Shown in pieces: positions 1-10,697 of a DNA stretch of 64,000 nt; within the stretch, counting starts at the first letter, position 1; every line of letters starts with the position of its first letter. This DNA is from Pseudopyrenochaeta lycopersici. Its lineage: Eukaryota > Ascomycota > Dothideomycetes > Pleosporales > Pseudopyrenochaetaceae. A model generated the notes under the pieces. That model was not told the origin of the DNA, did not search any database, and saw nothing but the letters and a program-made list of their open reading frames with translations. Made by a program: the position numbers and the translations under genes. The stretch is from NCBI GenBank assembly GCA_003313425.1, contig NHZP01000022.1, positions 806,001-870,000 on the forward strand, read 5' to 3'.

Positions 1-2
1 GC

Positions 3-248
3 AAATTTAAGTCCTTCTGATAGGTCCTATCTTTACCGCGCACCTTACGTATTGAGGTTCCTAGCGAGCCTGACTTTGTTGCAAAGGAGCTTTAAAACAG
101 TCTCATCGTACAGCCGCCTAGCTTTGAGCTAGAGTCGTTAAGCGATGACGAGAGCAACGAGGGCAACGAGAACGACGAGAGCGACGACTGGACAACTGAT
201 AGTAATGATGAGACACTGAAACTAGCAATTGTGAACACCTGGCTGTAA
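3..248 (+). pseudogene. C-terminal remnant of an unidentified protein running off the left edge
   Basis: Read in the frame with codons starting at multiples of three, this stretch gives a coherent C-terminus that ends at TAA 246-248. It is broken by in-frame stops (TGA/TAG near 18-23, TAA at 93-95) of the kind RIP makes from Trp or Gln codons. The tail is strongly acidic, with many Asp, Glu, Asn and Ser residues (about positions 126-210), and ends LAIVNTWL. I do not recognise the family. A transposase C-terminus is a guess from the surroundings. No start is visible because the window begins inside it. Confidence 0.3.
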
Positions 249-1416
249 CAAAACAACTAGCTGTATTGCAGTTACACGTAATTTACTAGTATTGGGGATA
301 CTGCGCATTAGGCCACCTGCTAGTACTATTCAAGCTTTATTGGGGCCAAATAGTGCCGTGTTGGGGGGCGTGTTAACAGGTCCCTTCCTTTTCCTTCAGA
401 CAAGCGGCATCCCACCTATATATTGTTATCATCCCTGCTCCGTGCAGAAGAAAATCTATCTCTATGACTCCGACCAGGATAAAGATAATTCAGAATGCAA
501 ATATACCAAGGAGCTGTTATGCAATGAATACTAATGCTGTAAAGATATGAAACCATAGATTGATAAAAGTTTCGAGCGCTTCCTCTTGGGGTTACTGGAC
601 AAGAAGTGAACGCGCTGAGGTTTGGGGGAGCAAGGATTATTTTGGAAGGATTTGCATACGGGACTTTCGGATGATGACGGGGAAAGAGAGTTCTCTTCCC
701 GCACGCTAATTCTTCCCACGACAGTCCAAAACGTTATTCTCGCTAGCCTGGCCCCCGATTCGCTCGTCTGCTGGTGAACTATAAAGCATAGCGCCCTATC
801 CGGGCCCGTCTGGATGGGGCTGCATTGTTACGACAAATTGCAATAGATCACTGCGCCTAAAACTTTGACAGGTCGCGTCGACCAGCAGTCTAAGACTGTG
901 TGGCGACCACGATGTGTCAAAGCTTCAGCTATGGCGCAGACAGTGGCGTGCGTGATTTTCCGCAAGACCTAGCGACATTCAGTTGATAATTATTCAGATG
1001 GACCCTAAAGTTGTATCCAGTTGAATACGAACAAGGAATAAACCTACCATCTTGGTCGCAAGATACGAAACCGAGTGCAGAGCTCGAAACGCCGCGGACT
1101 ATACCCATTTTATGCGAAGATCATAATACTTCTTTTGACGTTACTTGATCGCCTGATCCACTAAGTCTAAAACTGATGAAATTGTGATAGAAATGCGTCG
1201 CCTGCAGGAGTGTATGGCAAGGCTCCTACAAGCTCGCCTTCTTTCTCTGCCATCTGGCTTGATGTGGAACGATATTGTTGTATTCGCTTACGGTTACTGT
1301 TTTATTGATTGGTCTGACGCGGCTCATCAGTCAGCACCTGAACGTCTTAAACGCTATATCTCTACTTGCTTTTGATCAGACCCCTATTCTTAGGCCAATA
1401 TGCCTGTTTTTATCAA
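249..1416. other. Intergenic, no gene supported
   Basis: GC-balanced, apparently non-RIPed DNA. The reading frames here are short, overlap on both strands and show no recognisable domain. The 3' part is the presumed promoter region of the membrane-protein gene that starts at 1484. Confidence 0.5.
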
Positions 1417-1422
1417 TATATA
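1417..1422 (+). promoter_or_regulatory. Possible TATA box of the rhodopsin-like gene
   Basis: TATATA in the context CAATATATAG lies 61 bp upstream of the chosen ATG (1484). The spacing is plausible for a fungal promoter, but there is no independent evidence. Confidence 0.3.
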
Positions 1423-1483
1423 GCCACCCTTTTCCTAGCACTATGCGTTTATATTCTGTGCTAGTGCCTCAGTACTTAATACT

Positions 1484-2590
1484 ATGCCAGGTGGAATTCA
1501 TCCTCCGGCGTCGGTCGTGGCCACTTGGCCAAAGCCAAACCATGTCACTCCAGAAACAAGGCCAGGAGTGATACCGCCACTAGCTATTCTATTAAACATT
1601 CTTTTGCTTGCATTCTCCAGCTTGCGCTTATGGATACGATACAAAGTCCCTAAAACGTCTGGATGGGACGATGTTTGCTTCGCAATAGCGGCTGTTAGTA
1701 TATTCCGCCTGCTATAATTATTACTTGATGCTAAAACCCCTTAGCCCGCGATATTTGCGTTAACAATCGTTATTACTCTATCTACAGATGTGTACGGGTT
1801 TAATCGACATGTGTGGGATAGTCCGCTAGCTACAAACCCTTTACGACGCAAATATCTTCTTGCTATCATAACAATCTTTTCTTTCGCCTCCAGCATGCTG
1901 AGGATCTCCATCCTTCTCTTTTATCGGCGACTCTCACCACGGCATATTTCTCCAATTTTTCGATGGGCTGTTCAGCTTACCATTTGGATGGTCGCTATCA
2001 GCGCTTTGCCGTTCTCCTTCAAGCCGCTGTGGGCCTGCCGTCCCATCTCAGCCTTCTGGGATCAAGTGAATATGGAAAAGCTCCAAGCTGGATATACTTA
2101 TCGATGCTTCAATGAAAGCGCTGATATTGCTATTGGCTCTGCTATTAGTGCAATCCAAGACCTTTTAACCGCACTACTCCCGAACCTATTAGTCTGGCGA
2201 CTACACTTAAGGTTTAAAGAAAGGTTTTTACTAGCAGCACTCTTTTCACTTGCGTACTGTGCAGCAGTAATGGGATTTATTCGCTTAGCTGTTAATTATC
2301 ATGTTTACTACAAAACGTACGACGTTACTTGGGAAGCTTGGACTGGTATGCTGCTCACCCTGTTGGAACTACACATTGCCGCTGTTTGTGCTTGCGCACC
2401 TGCGTTGAAGACATTTTGTTCCTTTTATGGAGTTTTTGAAAACACTGCACACTTTTCTCCGGTAGAAAGCTCTCAAAACGCTGAAGAGCGGCAGCACAAT
2501 AGCGAATCCCCATTCTTGCGACTTGAGACGATAAATTTAGCATCTGAGAAGACTCCTGCAGATGTGCCACGTGCACATATACGTGTGTAA
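1484..2590 (+). CDS. Fungal rhodopsin-like (SAT4-type) seven-helix integral membrane protein, two exons
   Basis: Spliced CDS 1484-1693 plus 1745-2590, 351 residues. Seven hydrophobic segments can be placed at about residues 30-51, 64-85, 107-130, 140-165, 195-222, 228-250 and 262-285. Family landmarks of the fungal rhodopsin-like domain are visible. GWDDVCFAIAA comes before helix 2 and a YGFNRHVWD loop follows it. An extracellular CRPISAFWD..C pair and DLLTALLPNLLVWRL come before helix 6, and ELHIAAVCACAPAL lies in helix 7. Exon 1 alone would run into a stop eight codons past the splice site. Removing the 51-nt intron restores helix 2, which is strong support for the model. Members are usually 300-450 residues and lie in the plasma membrane. 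Their function is mostly unknown, and a retinal-binding role should not be assumed. Base composition is normal, with no RIP, so the gene is probably functional. Confidence 0.88.
1694..1744 (+). other. Intron of the rhodopsin-like gene
   Basis: 51 nt, begins GTTAGT and ends CCCCTTAG, with a branch-like TGCTAAA about 12 nt before the acceptor. Phase 0: exon 1 ends AIAA and exon 2 begins PAIFALTIVITLS, which together make a continuous second helix. Confidence 0.8.
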
Positions 2591-2711
2591 AGGAAACTAG
2601 GAGCATATAGAAATATTCATTAACTTAAAGATATCTCTAGATAACATATTAAGCTATTCTATTTTCATTCTAAGAGTACGTTATAGGGAACCGCTTTTCC
2701 TATCTTACATA

Positions 2712-2947
2712 ACGTACATGGCAAGCGAGCGGCGCATGCAAGCGAACGGCGCAACCCACCAAATTTGGACAATGTGTAAACTTCTATAAGTATAGCACCA
2801 TCTATTTTAGCTTAATAATATTTTTCTAAAGCCAAAGTTACTCTTGTAATCTTAGCTCTTAACCGCGATCAAATTTAGACTAAAACAAAGGCAAAGTTGG
2901 TAGGGTGCGCCGTTCGCTTGCATGCGCCGCTCGCTTGCCATGTACGT
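2712..2947. mobile_element. Pogo-type MITE, 236 bp
   Basis: Flanked by TA on both sides (2710-2711 and 2948-2949). Near-perfect terminal inverted repeats of about 42 bp begin ACGTACATGGCAAGCGAGCG. Each end holds two direct copies of a unit like GCAAGCGAxCGGCGCA. The interior is about 140 bp, AT-rich and non-coding. The ends resemble those of the 36742-38588 pogo element (ACGTAAGCGGCAAGCGAAAC), with the same doubled GCAAGCGA unit. It is therefore likely a non-autonomous relative, mobilised by that transposase or a similar one. Confidence 0.85.
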
Positions 2948-2977
2948 TAAGATAAAGTAATAACTTAACGTTAACTA

Positions 2978-3714
2978 ACGTGTTCCACCAGTCAGTGGGC
3001 AACACCAGTCAACGCGCTTACCCACACAACAACTTAAATGGCTACGCAACGACAGCCTCTAGTAGCTTAAAAGGAGGGCCGAGTCCTTCTTACGTCTTAG
3101 GCAATTAATTTATAATAAATTAAAAGTATGCGTAGAGCTGCGCACCTATTTAGTGTCCCTTAAATAACACTGCCACAGCCCCTTAAAAGCTATTAGCCTT
3201 AACCTACTACTAACGCATAGAAATATAAGCTAACGCCTACTAAAGAATAGAGCCTTATTTAATAGATACTAGAGCTTAATTAATAAGGCTTTCTACCTTA
3301 TATTATTAACGTACGTTAGATAAGAGACGCTCTTCTTACTATATAAGGCTAGCAGCCTTCTCTACCTCCTTTTAGTAAAAACTAAGTCTCTTACTTTATT
3401 AGGGCTTAGTTAGAGCTTTAAATAAAGTAGAACTATAAATTCTACTTATAGCGCGTAAAATATAAGAATCCTATAAAAATAAATAGCTAGTATAGCTTTA
3501 TAAGAGATATAATTTAGATATATAGAGTATTAAATAAGGACATATATAACTTTAATAAGACTAGGTTTATAATAAGTATCGGCTTAATATTAAAGGTTAT
3601 TACTAGCTCTAATACTATTAGATAAGTAACTATTATATAGCCTAGTAACTATAACTAGATAATAATAATTAAGTATATAAGCGCTGTAGGCTTTATACTA
3701 CCTCTCTTTATTAT
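2978..3714 (-). mobile_element. Truncated pogo-like element, 3' (C-terminal) part
   Basis: Starts after TA (2976-2977) with ACGTGTTCCACCAGTCAGTG. Over about 540 bp it aligns to the element at 39101-40219 and shares its termini. On the minus strand a degraded frame contains DLVFTKRR.RRLLALYSKK and ALFFSRR, which resemble the basic C-terminal region of fungal pogo transposases. RIP stops are frequent. The element is cut off at 3714, where LTR sequence of Gypsy-2 begins, and its other end is not seen. Confidence 0.65.
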
Positions 3715-3796
3715 TGTTACGAACAGAAGTAGGAAGGGCGGCGGTTATGTGGATGTGGGAGGAGGCACGGACGACCAATGAAGAGACCAAGCCTCT
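3715..3796 (+). repeat. 82-bp fragment of a Gypsy-2 LTR 5' end
   Basis: Repeats the first 82 bp of the LTR that starts at 3797 (TGTTACGAACAG...CCTCT) with several differences. It abuts the full LTR directly. It is not RIPed. No target duplication is visible on either side. Confidence 0.8.
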
Positions 3797-4196
3797 TGTT
3801 ACGAACAGGAAGTGGGAAGGCGGCGGTTATGAGGATGTGGGAGGAGGCACGGACGACCAACGAAGAGGCCGAGCCTCTGAACCAACCGATAACGCCAGGG
3901 TCACGTGATCCTAGGAAACCCACGCCAAGACGGACTATGTCCTATAGGACAGAGACAAACCTAGAAATCCTAGAGGGGGCCTTATAGGAATCCTATAAGA
4001 TAATTATATATATAGACTTATATAATATAGCCCTATAGTATATTATAATTAACTTAAGATAATCTATAAGTATACTACTATCTAATACTTCTACCTTTAA
4101 CCTGCCTAGTACTATATATCTATTAAATACTCTAAAGATACTAACTAGTTAATACTAGTTACTTTATATTATAACTACTTAATTAGATCTTTAATA
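3797..4196 (+). repeat. 5' LTR of Gypsy-2 copy A
   Basis: 400 bp, TGTTACGAACAG...TTTAATA; the terminal CA has become TA. The first roughly 190 bp are unmutated and rich in GC, including a CACGTG. The rest is RIPed. Confidence 0.88.
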
Positions 4197-4204
4197 TTTT
4201 AATT

Positions 4205-7200
4205 ACTCTTAAGATAAGCAGTCCTAGTAAATACGTAGCTACCCCTAACTCTTTAACTATAACTACTAAATATTACCTGTTGCAAACAACGCGCTGTGAC
4301 CTGGGGTACGGTAGGCTCACGTGCGCGCTGACGTAGGAGCTTACCCTGGAGAGACACGTCTTTTGTGTGCATTCAAGGGCGCGCTCACGTACGCGCTCAC
4401 GTGCGCGCTCACGTGCAAGCTCACGCAGGAGACACCTGAAGGTAGACTCACGTGCGCGCACGCGCACGCGTACACGCTGCTCACGCTCCTACCGTATAAT
4501 GGCCCCTGTAATAGGCCGTGCTCAGCTCTCCTTTATATAGCTGGCTCTCAAAGCCTCCTAGACAAAACAGTGGTCCATCTCATAGATCACCTGGGTAACT
4601 GTTGCCAAGCTCTCCCTTTTTCCTCCACATTACCTAATTAGTAAACCTACTATATTTAGTAGTAATAGATAATATCTAAAAGGATAGTTACTCTAACTTA
4701 ACCTATACTTCTATCTCTATAAGGATATTACTAAAAGTAATAAGGTACCTATTATAATTACTTACTTTACAGGTAAGGCGCTAGACTAGGTTATACTATA
4801 ACTAGAATAATATATAGACTAGGAAATTATTAACGCAGATAATATAGAAATATTTAAGGATTAGGATAAGTTTAAAAAATATATTTAGTAAATCGTTAAA
4901 ATATAGACTAAGAAAGTTACAGCAGAATAATATATATAAGAACTTAAATAGTATACTTCTATTACTAACGATACTAATAAGTTTAAGTTGTATTCTATAA
5001 TTATTAGATAAGATAATAAGGCTCTTAAATAAATATTCTAATAAAGCCTAAAACTATAAGTTAGAGAAGAACTTATAAGAATAGGATGCGTTATTAAAGA
5101 CTTTAATACCTTAATTAATAACTATATAAGAATTAATAATAACTTATATAAATTAAACTAGGAACTATAAAGCTATAGAAAAGAAAGAATAAACTATATA
5201 AGTAAATAAAAAGGCTATATTTACTACTCTAGAAATACTTATACTACTAGCTACTATACTTCTAATAAACTAGAACTAATATATCTACATAATATTAATA
5301 AGAAGTAAGAGAATAGAAAAGTAAGAAACTAGAAGATAGACGTAGAGAAGCTAAAAGGGAATTACTATAATTATAAGAAGAAAGGATACTTTATAAAAAA
5401 TTATAAGTAAAAGAATAAAGTTACTTAACTTAAAGTTAATATAATTAAAAACTTTAATAATACTTAATTTAGAGACTAAGAAGTAGTTATTACACCTAAC
5501 TATAGTACTAGACCCTTATTACTACTATAGTAAGATAATAACTAGATTATAGAAACCTATAGATAGGCTACCTTAAATACTTAGGAGATTAACTAGAATA
5601 ATAAGGCTCTAGTAGAACTATATCTAGGGACCCTAGTTAACTAGGACTAACTACTACCTATAGAAAGTATTAAAGAAGTATAAGCACTAGATAATAAAAT
5701 ATAGAAAATATAGGGTATACTAGTACTATAGAAAATATATAGTAGGAAATACGTATATATATAATACTAGGACTAGAAAATAAAGTATAAACCTTTAAAT
5801 TAGAATAATATATATTAGGAATACGTAATAGAGAATATTAAGTATATTAGATTCTCTATAGAATAAGCTAAGTAGTAAATTAAATAAAAAGCTATAGCCT
5901 AAGTAGAGAAAGGATAAAAACTCTTGTAATATAACTATAACTAGAGAAACCTAAAATATAGACTACTATTATACCTCTACTATATATATAATAACTATAA
6001 ATACTATTACGCTATTAAGCTATAAGAAAGATACTTCTTAATACTAAAAAGAGTGTGTAAATAGTAATAGTATAATTACTAATAAGATAATTATATTAAC
6101 TACTTCTAAGATAAATAAATAATAAATTACTTCCTAGAATATAATAAGAAGTATACTATAAACTAGAAAATTATTATAAATAAGTAATATATAAATAAAT
6201 TATAGTAAACCTATATAAATTTAAGATATAAGCGCTATAAGCTAGAGAAGGAAGTAAATAGTTTTAAAGAAAATTCTTTTTTAGATAGAAACTAGAAACT
6301 AAACCTTCCTATAGTAAGAAGGCTAGAACTAGATAAAGAATTTATCTATAACTAGATAGTACTAAAAAGTAATATTAGGCTATCTAATAAGAGGAAGAGA
6401 GTCTCTTTAGACTTAGAATAAAACTCTAAAGAAAGGAGCTAAAAGCACTAATAGATTCTAGATTATAAGTAAACTACATCTCTAAGATAGCTATATTAAA
6501 AGTAAGGCTATAACTTATTTTAAAGAAGAAACTCTACTAGATAATAATAGTAAATAGGAAATTAGGAGGAATAGTAACTTACGAGGTTACTACTAGCCTT
6601 AGCCTAGCCTCTAAAATATACTAAGTAAGATTAGACGTCTTTAGGACGGCCGCCTATAATATTATACTAGGACTACCTTAGTTAAGTTACTATAACCTAG
6701 TAATTAACTAGATAAAATAGAGAGTATCTATACGTATAAAAAATAATATAAGAATGCCTACGTAATAGTTATATACCTTAGTAGATAAGAAGATAATAAT
6801 AAATATTAAGCCTTTATAAAAAGCTAAAAAACAGCTACTTTATTAGTAGTTAGTAAAGAATGCTAAGAAGAATAAAGAGTTAGTTACTACTCCTAAGATC
6901 CTAGAAGAATATAAAGAATTTAGAGATATATTTACTAAAAAAGTAGAAAGAGAAGTACTACTAAAATACTAGGAATAAGACTATAAGATAGAACTTATAG
7001 AAGGTAAGTAGCCTAAGTTTATACTAATATACTACCTAAGTAATTATAAGCTAGGTATTCTAAAGAAATATATTAATAAAAATTTAGTAAAAAGTTTTAT
7101 TAGGAAATCTAAGTCCTTAGTAGGATACCTTATCTTACTCGCGCTAAAGAAAGATAGAGCGCTAAGGTTATATATTAACTATAAAAAGTTAAATAATATT

Positions 7201-9757
7201 CTAAAAAAAAATTACTACTTACTACTTAATATATAAGAACTACGTAATAGATTAATAGGAGCTTAATACTTTACTACGCTAGACTTAAGAGGAGCGTATA
7301 ACTTTATTAAAATAAAGGAAGAAGAAGAATAGAAAACTACCTTTAAGATAAGATATAGATACTATAAGTATATAGTAATACCCTTTAGCCTAATAAATAC
7401 GCTAGTAACGTATTAAGACTTAATTAATAATATCTTAGTAGAATATCTTAATATATACGCTATAGCCTACCTAGATAATATTTTAGTTTACTCTTAAAAT
7501 ATAGATAAATATTAGGACTATATTAAGGAAGTACTATAATAACTAGGAAACTACTATCTTAAGTTAAAACTAGAAAAGTGCGAATTTTATAAAGAAGAGG
7601 TAGAATTCCTAAAATATATAGTTAGAAGATAAGGAGTATAGATTAGTAAATCTAAAATTAGAATAATCTAAGAATAGAAGATACTATAAATAGTTAAAAA
7701 TATTTAGTTATTTCTAAGATTTATTAACTTTAATTAATAATTTATTAAAGACGTTACTAAGGTTATAACACCCTTAATAAGACTAATAAAAAAAGAAGAA
7801 AAATAAGACTAGAATAAAGAATAATAATAAGCCTTTAAAATACTAAAAGAAGCCTATATAGCTAAACTAGTACTTATATTATTTACTAGTAGGTAACTAC
7901 TAAGGATTAAAATAGATATATTAGATCTTATAATTAGAGTAGTAGCCTTATAGAAGAAAGATAATAAATAGCACTCTATAGCGTATTACTCGCGAAAGTT
8001 CTTATAAATAGAAGAATAATATAATATCTATAATAAGGAGCTTAAAGCTATTATTAATGCACTGCGATATTAGAGAGTATATACAGAAAGTTACTTAGAA
8101 CTTACTATTTATATAAACTACTAAAACCTAGTATACTTTATAATAACTAAATAACTTAATTATAGATAAGTAAGATAGTTAGAACTTCTAGGATAGTGTA
8201 AGTCTAAGATTATATATATACTAGGAAAAGAAAATAGAAGAGCAGACACTCTAAGTAGAAGACACGATATAGTAGGAAAGAAAACTAAAGTTTATATAGT
8301 AATCCTAAAAATAAATAAAGATAGAACTTTAGAACCCTTATAAGAATACTACGTAATCTCAAAAATATAAGTAGAAGTCCCTAAGGACCTATATAAGATT
8401 ATTATCTATTAATACTATAATAATCTAATATATAAACACCTAGGAATTATAAAAACTATAGAGCTTATCTAATAAAACTACTATATTAAGAACCTAAGAT
8501 AGAAAGTAGAGATATATATTAAGAAGTATGTTCTCTATAAATAGAATAAATATACTATATACGCACTTTATAGTAAGTTATAAGTAATAAAAGTACCTAT
8601 AAAACTATAAGAAGATATAGTAATAGACTTTATTATAGACTTACTTAAGTCTATAGATAAAGTAACTAGATATAAGTATAACGTAATATATAATATAGTA
8701 TACAGATATATTAAATACGCAGAGTTTATACTATTTAGAAAAAACTTTATAGTACTATAACTTATAGAAATAATAAAAGACTAAGTATTCTAATATTACA
8801 GTATACTAAAGACTATTATAAGTAATAAGAATAAGCTGTTTATATCTAATTTCTAGTTAACCTTTATAGCTAAGATAGGTACCTAAAGGAAACTATCTAT
8901 AGTATACTACCTAGAAACTAATAGATAAATAAAATAAATAAACAGAACCCTAAAATAATACCTACAGGCGTATTATAATAAATAATAGAATAACTAGGTA
9001 TTACTATTACCTACAGTATAAATCGCATTTAATAATAGTAAGTCTAAAGTAATAGGTAAAATACTGTTTTATGCCTATTACAGGAAATACCTAAACCTAT
9101 TTAAAAGAAACTTTCTAAGTATTAAAGTAGAAGCTATAGTTAAAATAGTAAGAGAGCTACAGGTAACGCTAAAATAATTATAAGAAGGACTTAAAAAAAG
9201 ATAGGGATAATAAGTTTTATATATTAATAAGAAAAGAAAAACAGCGCGTTAGCTAAAAAAGAGAGATAAAGTATATTTACTTATAAAAAACCTACGCACG
9301 AAGTAACCTAATAAGAGATTAGACTATATTAAAGTTAGACTGTTTTTAATTAAGCAGCGTAATAGACTAGTTACGTATATATTAGAACTACCTAAGGACG
9401 TAAAGATCTACCTAAGGTTCTATATTAAACTATTAGAACTTACGTACCTAATAATACTACTATAGAAAACTTTTAAGTATAAGACTAAAGAAGAAATAGA
9501 GTATAAAGTTAAGAAAATCCTTAATATATAATATTCTAAGATTATAGAAACTAAGTATAGAGAGGATAAGTATCTAGTTAAATAGAAAGGGTACCTTAAC
9601 TCTAAGAATACTTAAGAACTAAAATTAAACTTAAGAAACTATAAAGAATAAATTAGTAAATATAACTATAATAGAGAATAAAAAGAACTTAGGTACTAGA
9701 ACTATAACTAACCTAATCTAATAACATAATTCTTAGAGAAAGAGGATTACCTTTAAG
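4205..9757 (+). pseudogene. Gypsy-2 copy A gag-pol, RIP-inactivated
   Basis: Same domain order as the copy at 24629-29810: capsid-like gag, zinc knuckle (about 5358-5410, with Cys codons turned to Tyr), protease, reverse transcriptase, RNase H, integrase and chromodomain (about 9560-9650). The reverse-transcriptase active site at 7468-7479 reads YLDN instead of YLDD. The initiator ATG equivalent (about 4215) has become ATA. Dozens of TAA/TAG codons stand where copy B has CAA, CAG or TGG, which is the expected outcome of C-to-T changes at CpA. It cannot make a working polyprotein. Confidence 0.85.
4278..4629 (+). repeat. Solo LTR, family S1 (copy 1, long variant)
   Basis: 352 bp, TGTTGCAAACAACG...TTCCTCCACA, flanked by a perfect 5-bp duplication TTACC (4273-4277, 4630-4634). 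It has a TATA-like CTTTATATAGC around 4530. The middle is a GC-rich array of GCTCACGTGCGC-like units, longer here than in the two other copies. It is free of RIP inside a RIPed host. The frames that can be read across it (MLQTTRCDLGYGRLTCALTC on the other copies) are only the repeat and not genes. Confidence 0.85.
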
Positions 9758-10240
9758 CTAAGATAGAGTAAAAACGCTCTAGTCTAAGGTAGAAGTACTA
9801 GGTATTAGCCCTTACTTAAGAATGTTAACCTTATAGTTAATATCTTTAATTACCTCTAACGCTTTAATCTCTTCTATAATATAACTAGAATTATCTACTT
9901 ATTATTACTTATAACGCTGTAATAATTTCTACTATTTATAAAACTAATTTTTTTTAGCGCGAGCAGTAAGAAGAGTATTTAGCGCCTTCTCCTCTGCGTT
10001 ATTAGCCTTTAGCTTCTTATGCGTCTAACTAAGCTAATTCCTTATTTAGATAAGAAAAGTTTAGAACTAGCACGTCTACTAGCTTATATAATAATACCCT
10101 ATTATAATAATAATTTCTATACTTCTCTTTTAATAATAATATCTTATACTTTAACTTCTTTTTTAAATAATATTTATAAGAAACTATAGTAACCTAACTA
10201 ATAGAGTTTATATAATCTCTAATAGAATAATAATAGGCAG
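9758..10240 (-). pseudogene. Antisense accessory frame of Gypsy-2 copy A
   Basis: Minus-strand counterpart of the frame at 29817-30300, placed between pol and the 3' LTR and running tail-to-tail into the end of pol. The predicted product would be a cysteine-containing N-terminal part followed by a long acidic/basic helical region. Here it is broken by many RIP stops. Its function is unknown. The stop equivalent lies at 9758-9760 and the 5' end is not defined. Confidence 0.5.
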
Positions 10241-10297
10241 TACTATAGGAAGCTATAGGTTAGTTATAAGGGTATAAGGACTAGAAGAGGAGGATAG

Positions 10298-10697
10298 TGT
10301 TACGAATAGGAAGTAGGAAGGCGGCAGTTATAAGAATATAGAAGAAGGCACAGACAACTAATAAGGAGACTAAGCCTCTAAACTAACTAATAACGCTAGG
10401 GTTACGTAATCCTAGGAAACCTACGCTAAGACGGACTATGTCCTATAGGATAGAGATAAACCTAGAAATCCTAGAGGGGGCCTCATAGAAATCCTATAAG
10501 ATAATTATGTATATAGACTCGCACAATGTAGCCCTATAGCATATTGTGATTAACTTAAGATAATCTATAAGTATACTACTATCTAATACTTCTACCTTTA
10601 ACCTACCTAGCACTGCACATCTACAGAATACTCTAAAGATACTAACTAGTTAACACCAGTTACTTTATATTGTAACCACTTGACTAGATCTTTAACA
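10298..10697 (+). repeat. 3' LTR of Gypsy-2 copy A
   Basis: 400 bp, TGTTACGAATAGG...CTTTAACA. In contrast to the 5' LTR, the first half is RIPed while the region 10500-10680 keeps unmutated CA and TG dinucleotides. Confidence 0.9.

Larger units (their letters stand above)
3797..10697 (+). mobile_element. Gypsy-2 copy A: chromovirus-type LTR retrotransposon, heavily RIPed
   Basis: Two 400-bp LTRs (3797-4196 and 10298-10697) enclose a gag-pol region and an antisense frame. A purine-rich tract (AGAGGAGGATAG) precedes the 3' LTR. The 5-bp flanks do not match (CCTCT against AGTAG), so the two ends may not come from one insertion. The same family occurs intact-ended at 24217-30749. A solo LTR of another family (4278-4629) is inserted just after the 5' LTR. 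Confidence 0.9.

Noticed and set aside
531..719. Minus-strand frame of 62 codons with Ser- and Lys-rich sequence
   Set aside because: Short, low complexity, no signal or homology recognised.
1184..1571. Two overlapping plus-strand frames upstream of the membrane gene
   Set aside because: No domain, no splice logic joining them to the gene, and they overlap the proposed promoter and exon 1 in other frames.
4321..4470. CRISPR-like look of the repeated CTCACGTGCG units
   Set aside because: Units are contiguous promoter repeats without unique spacers, in a eukaryotic LTR.
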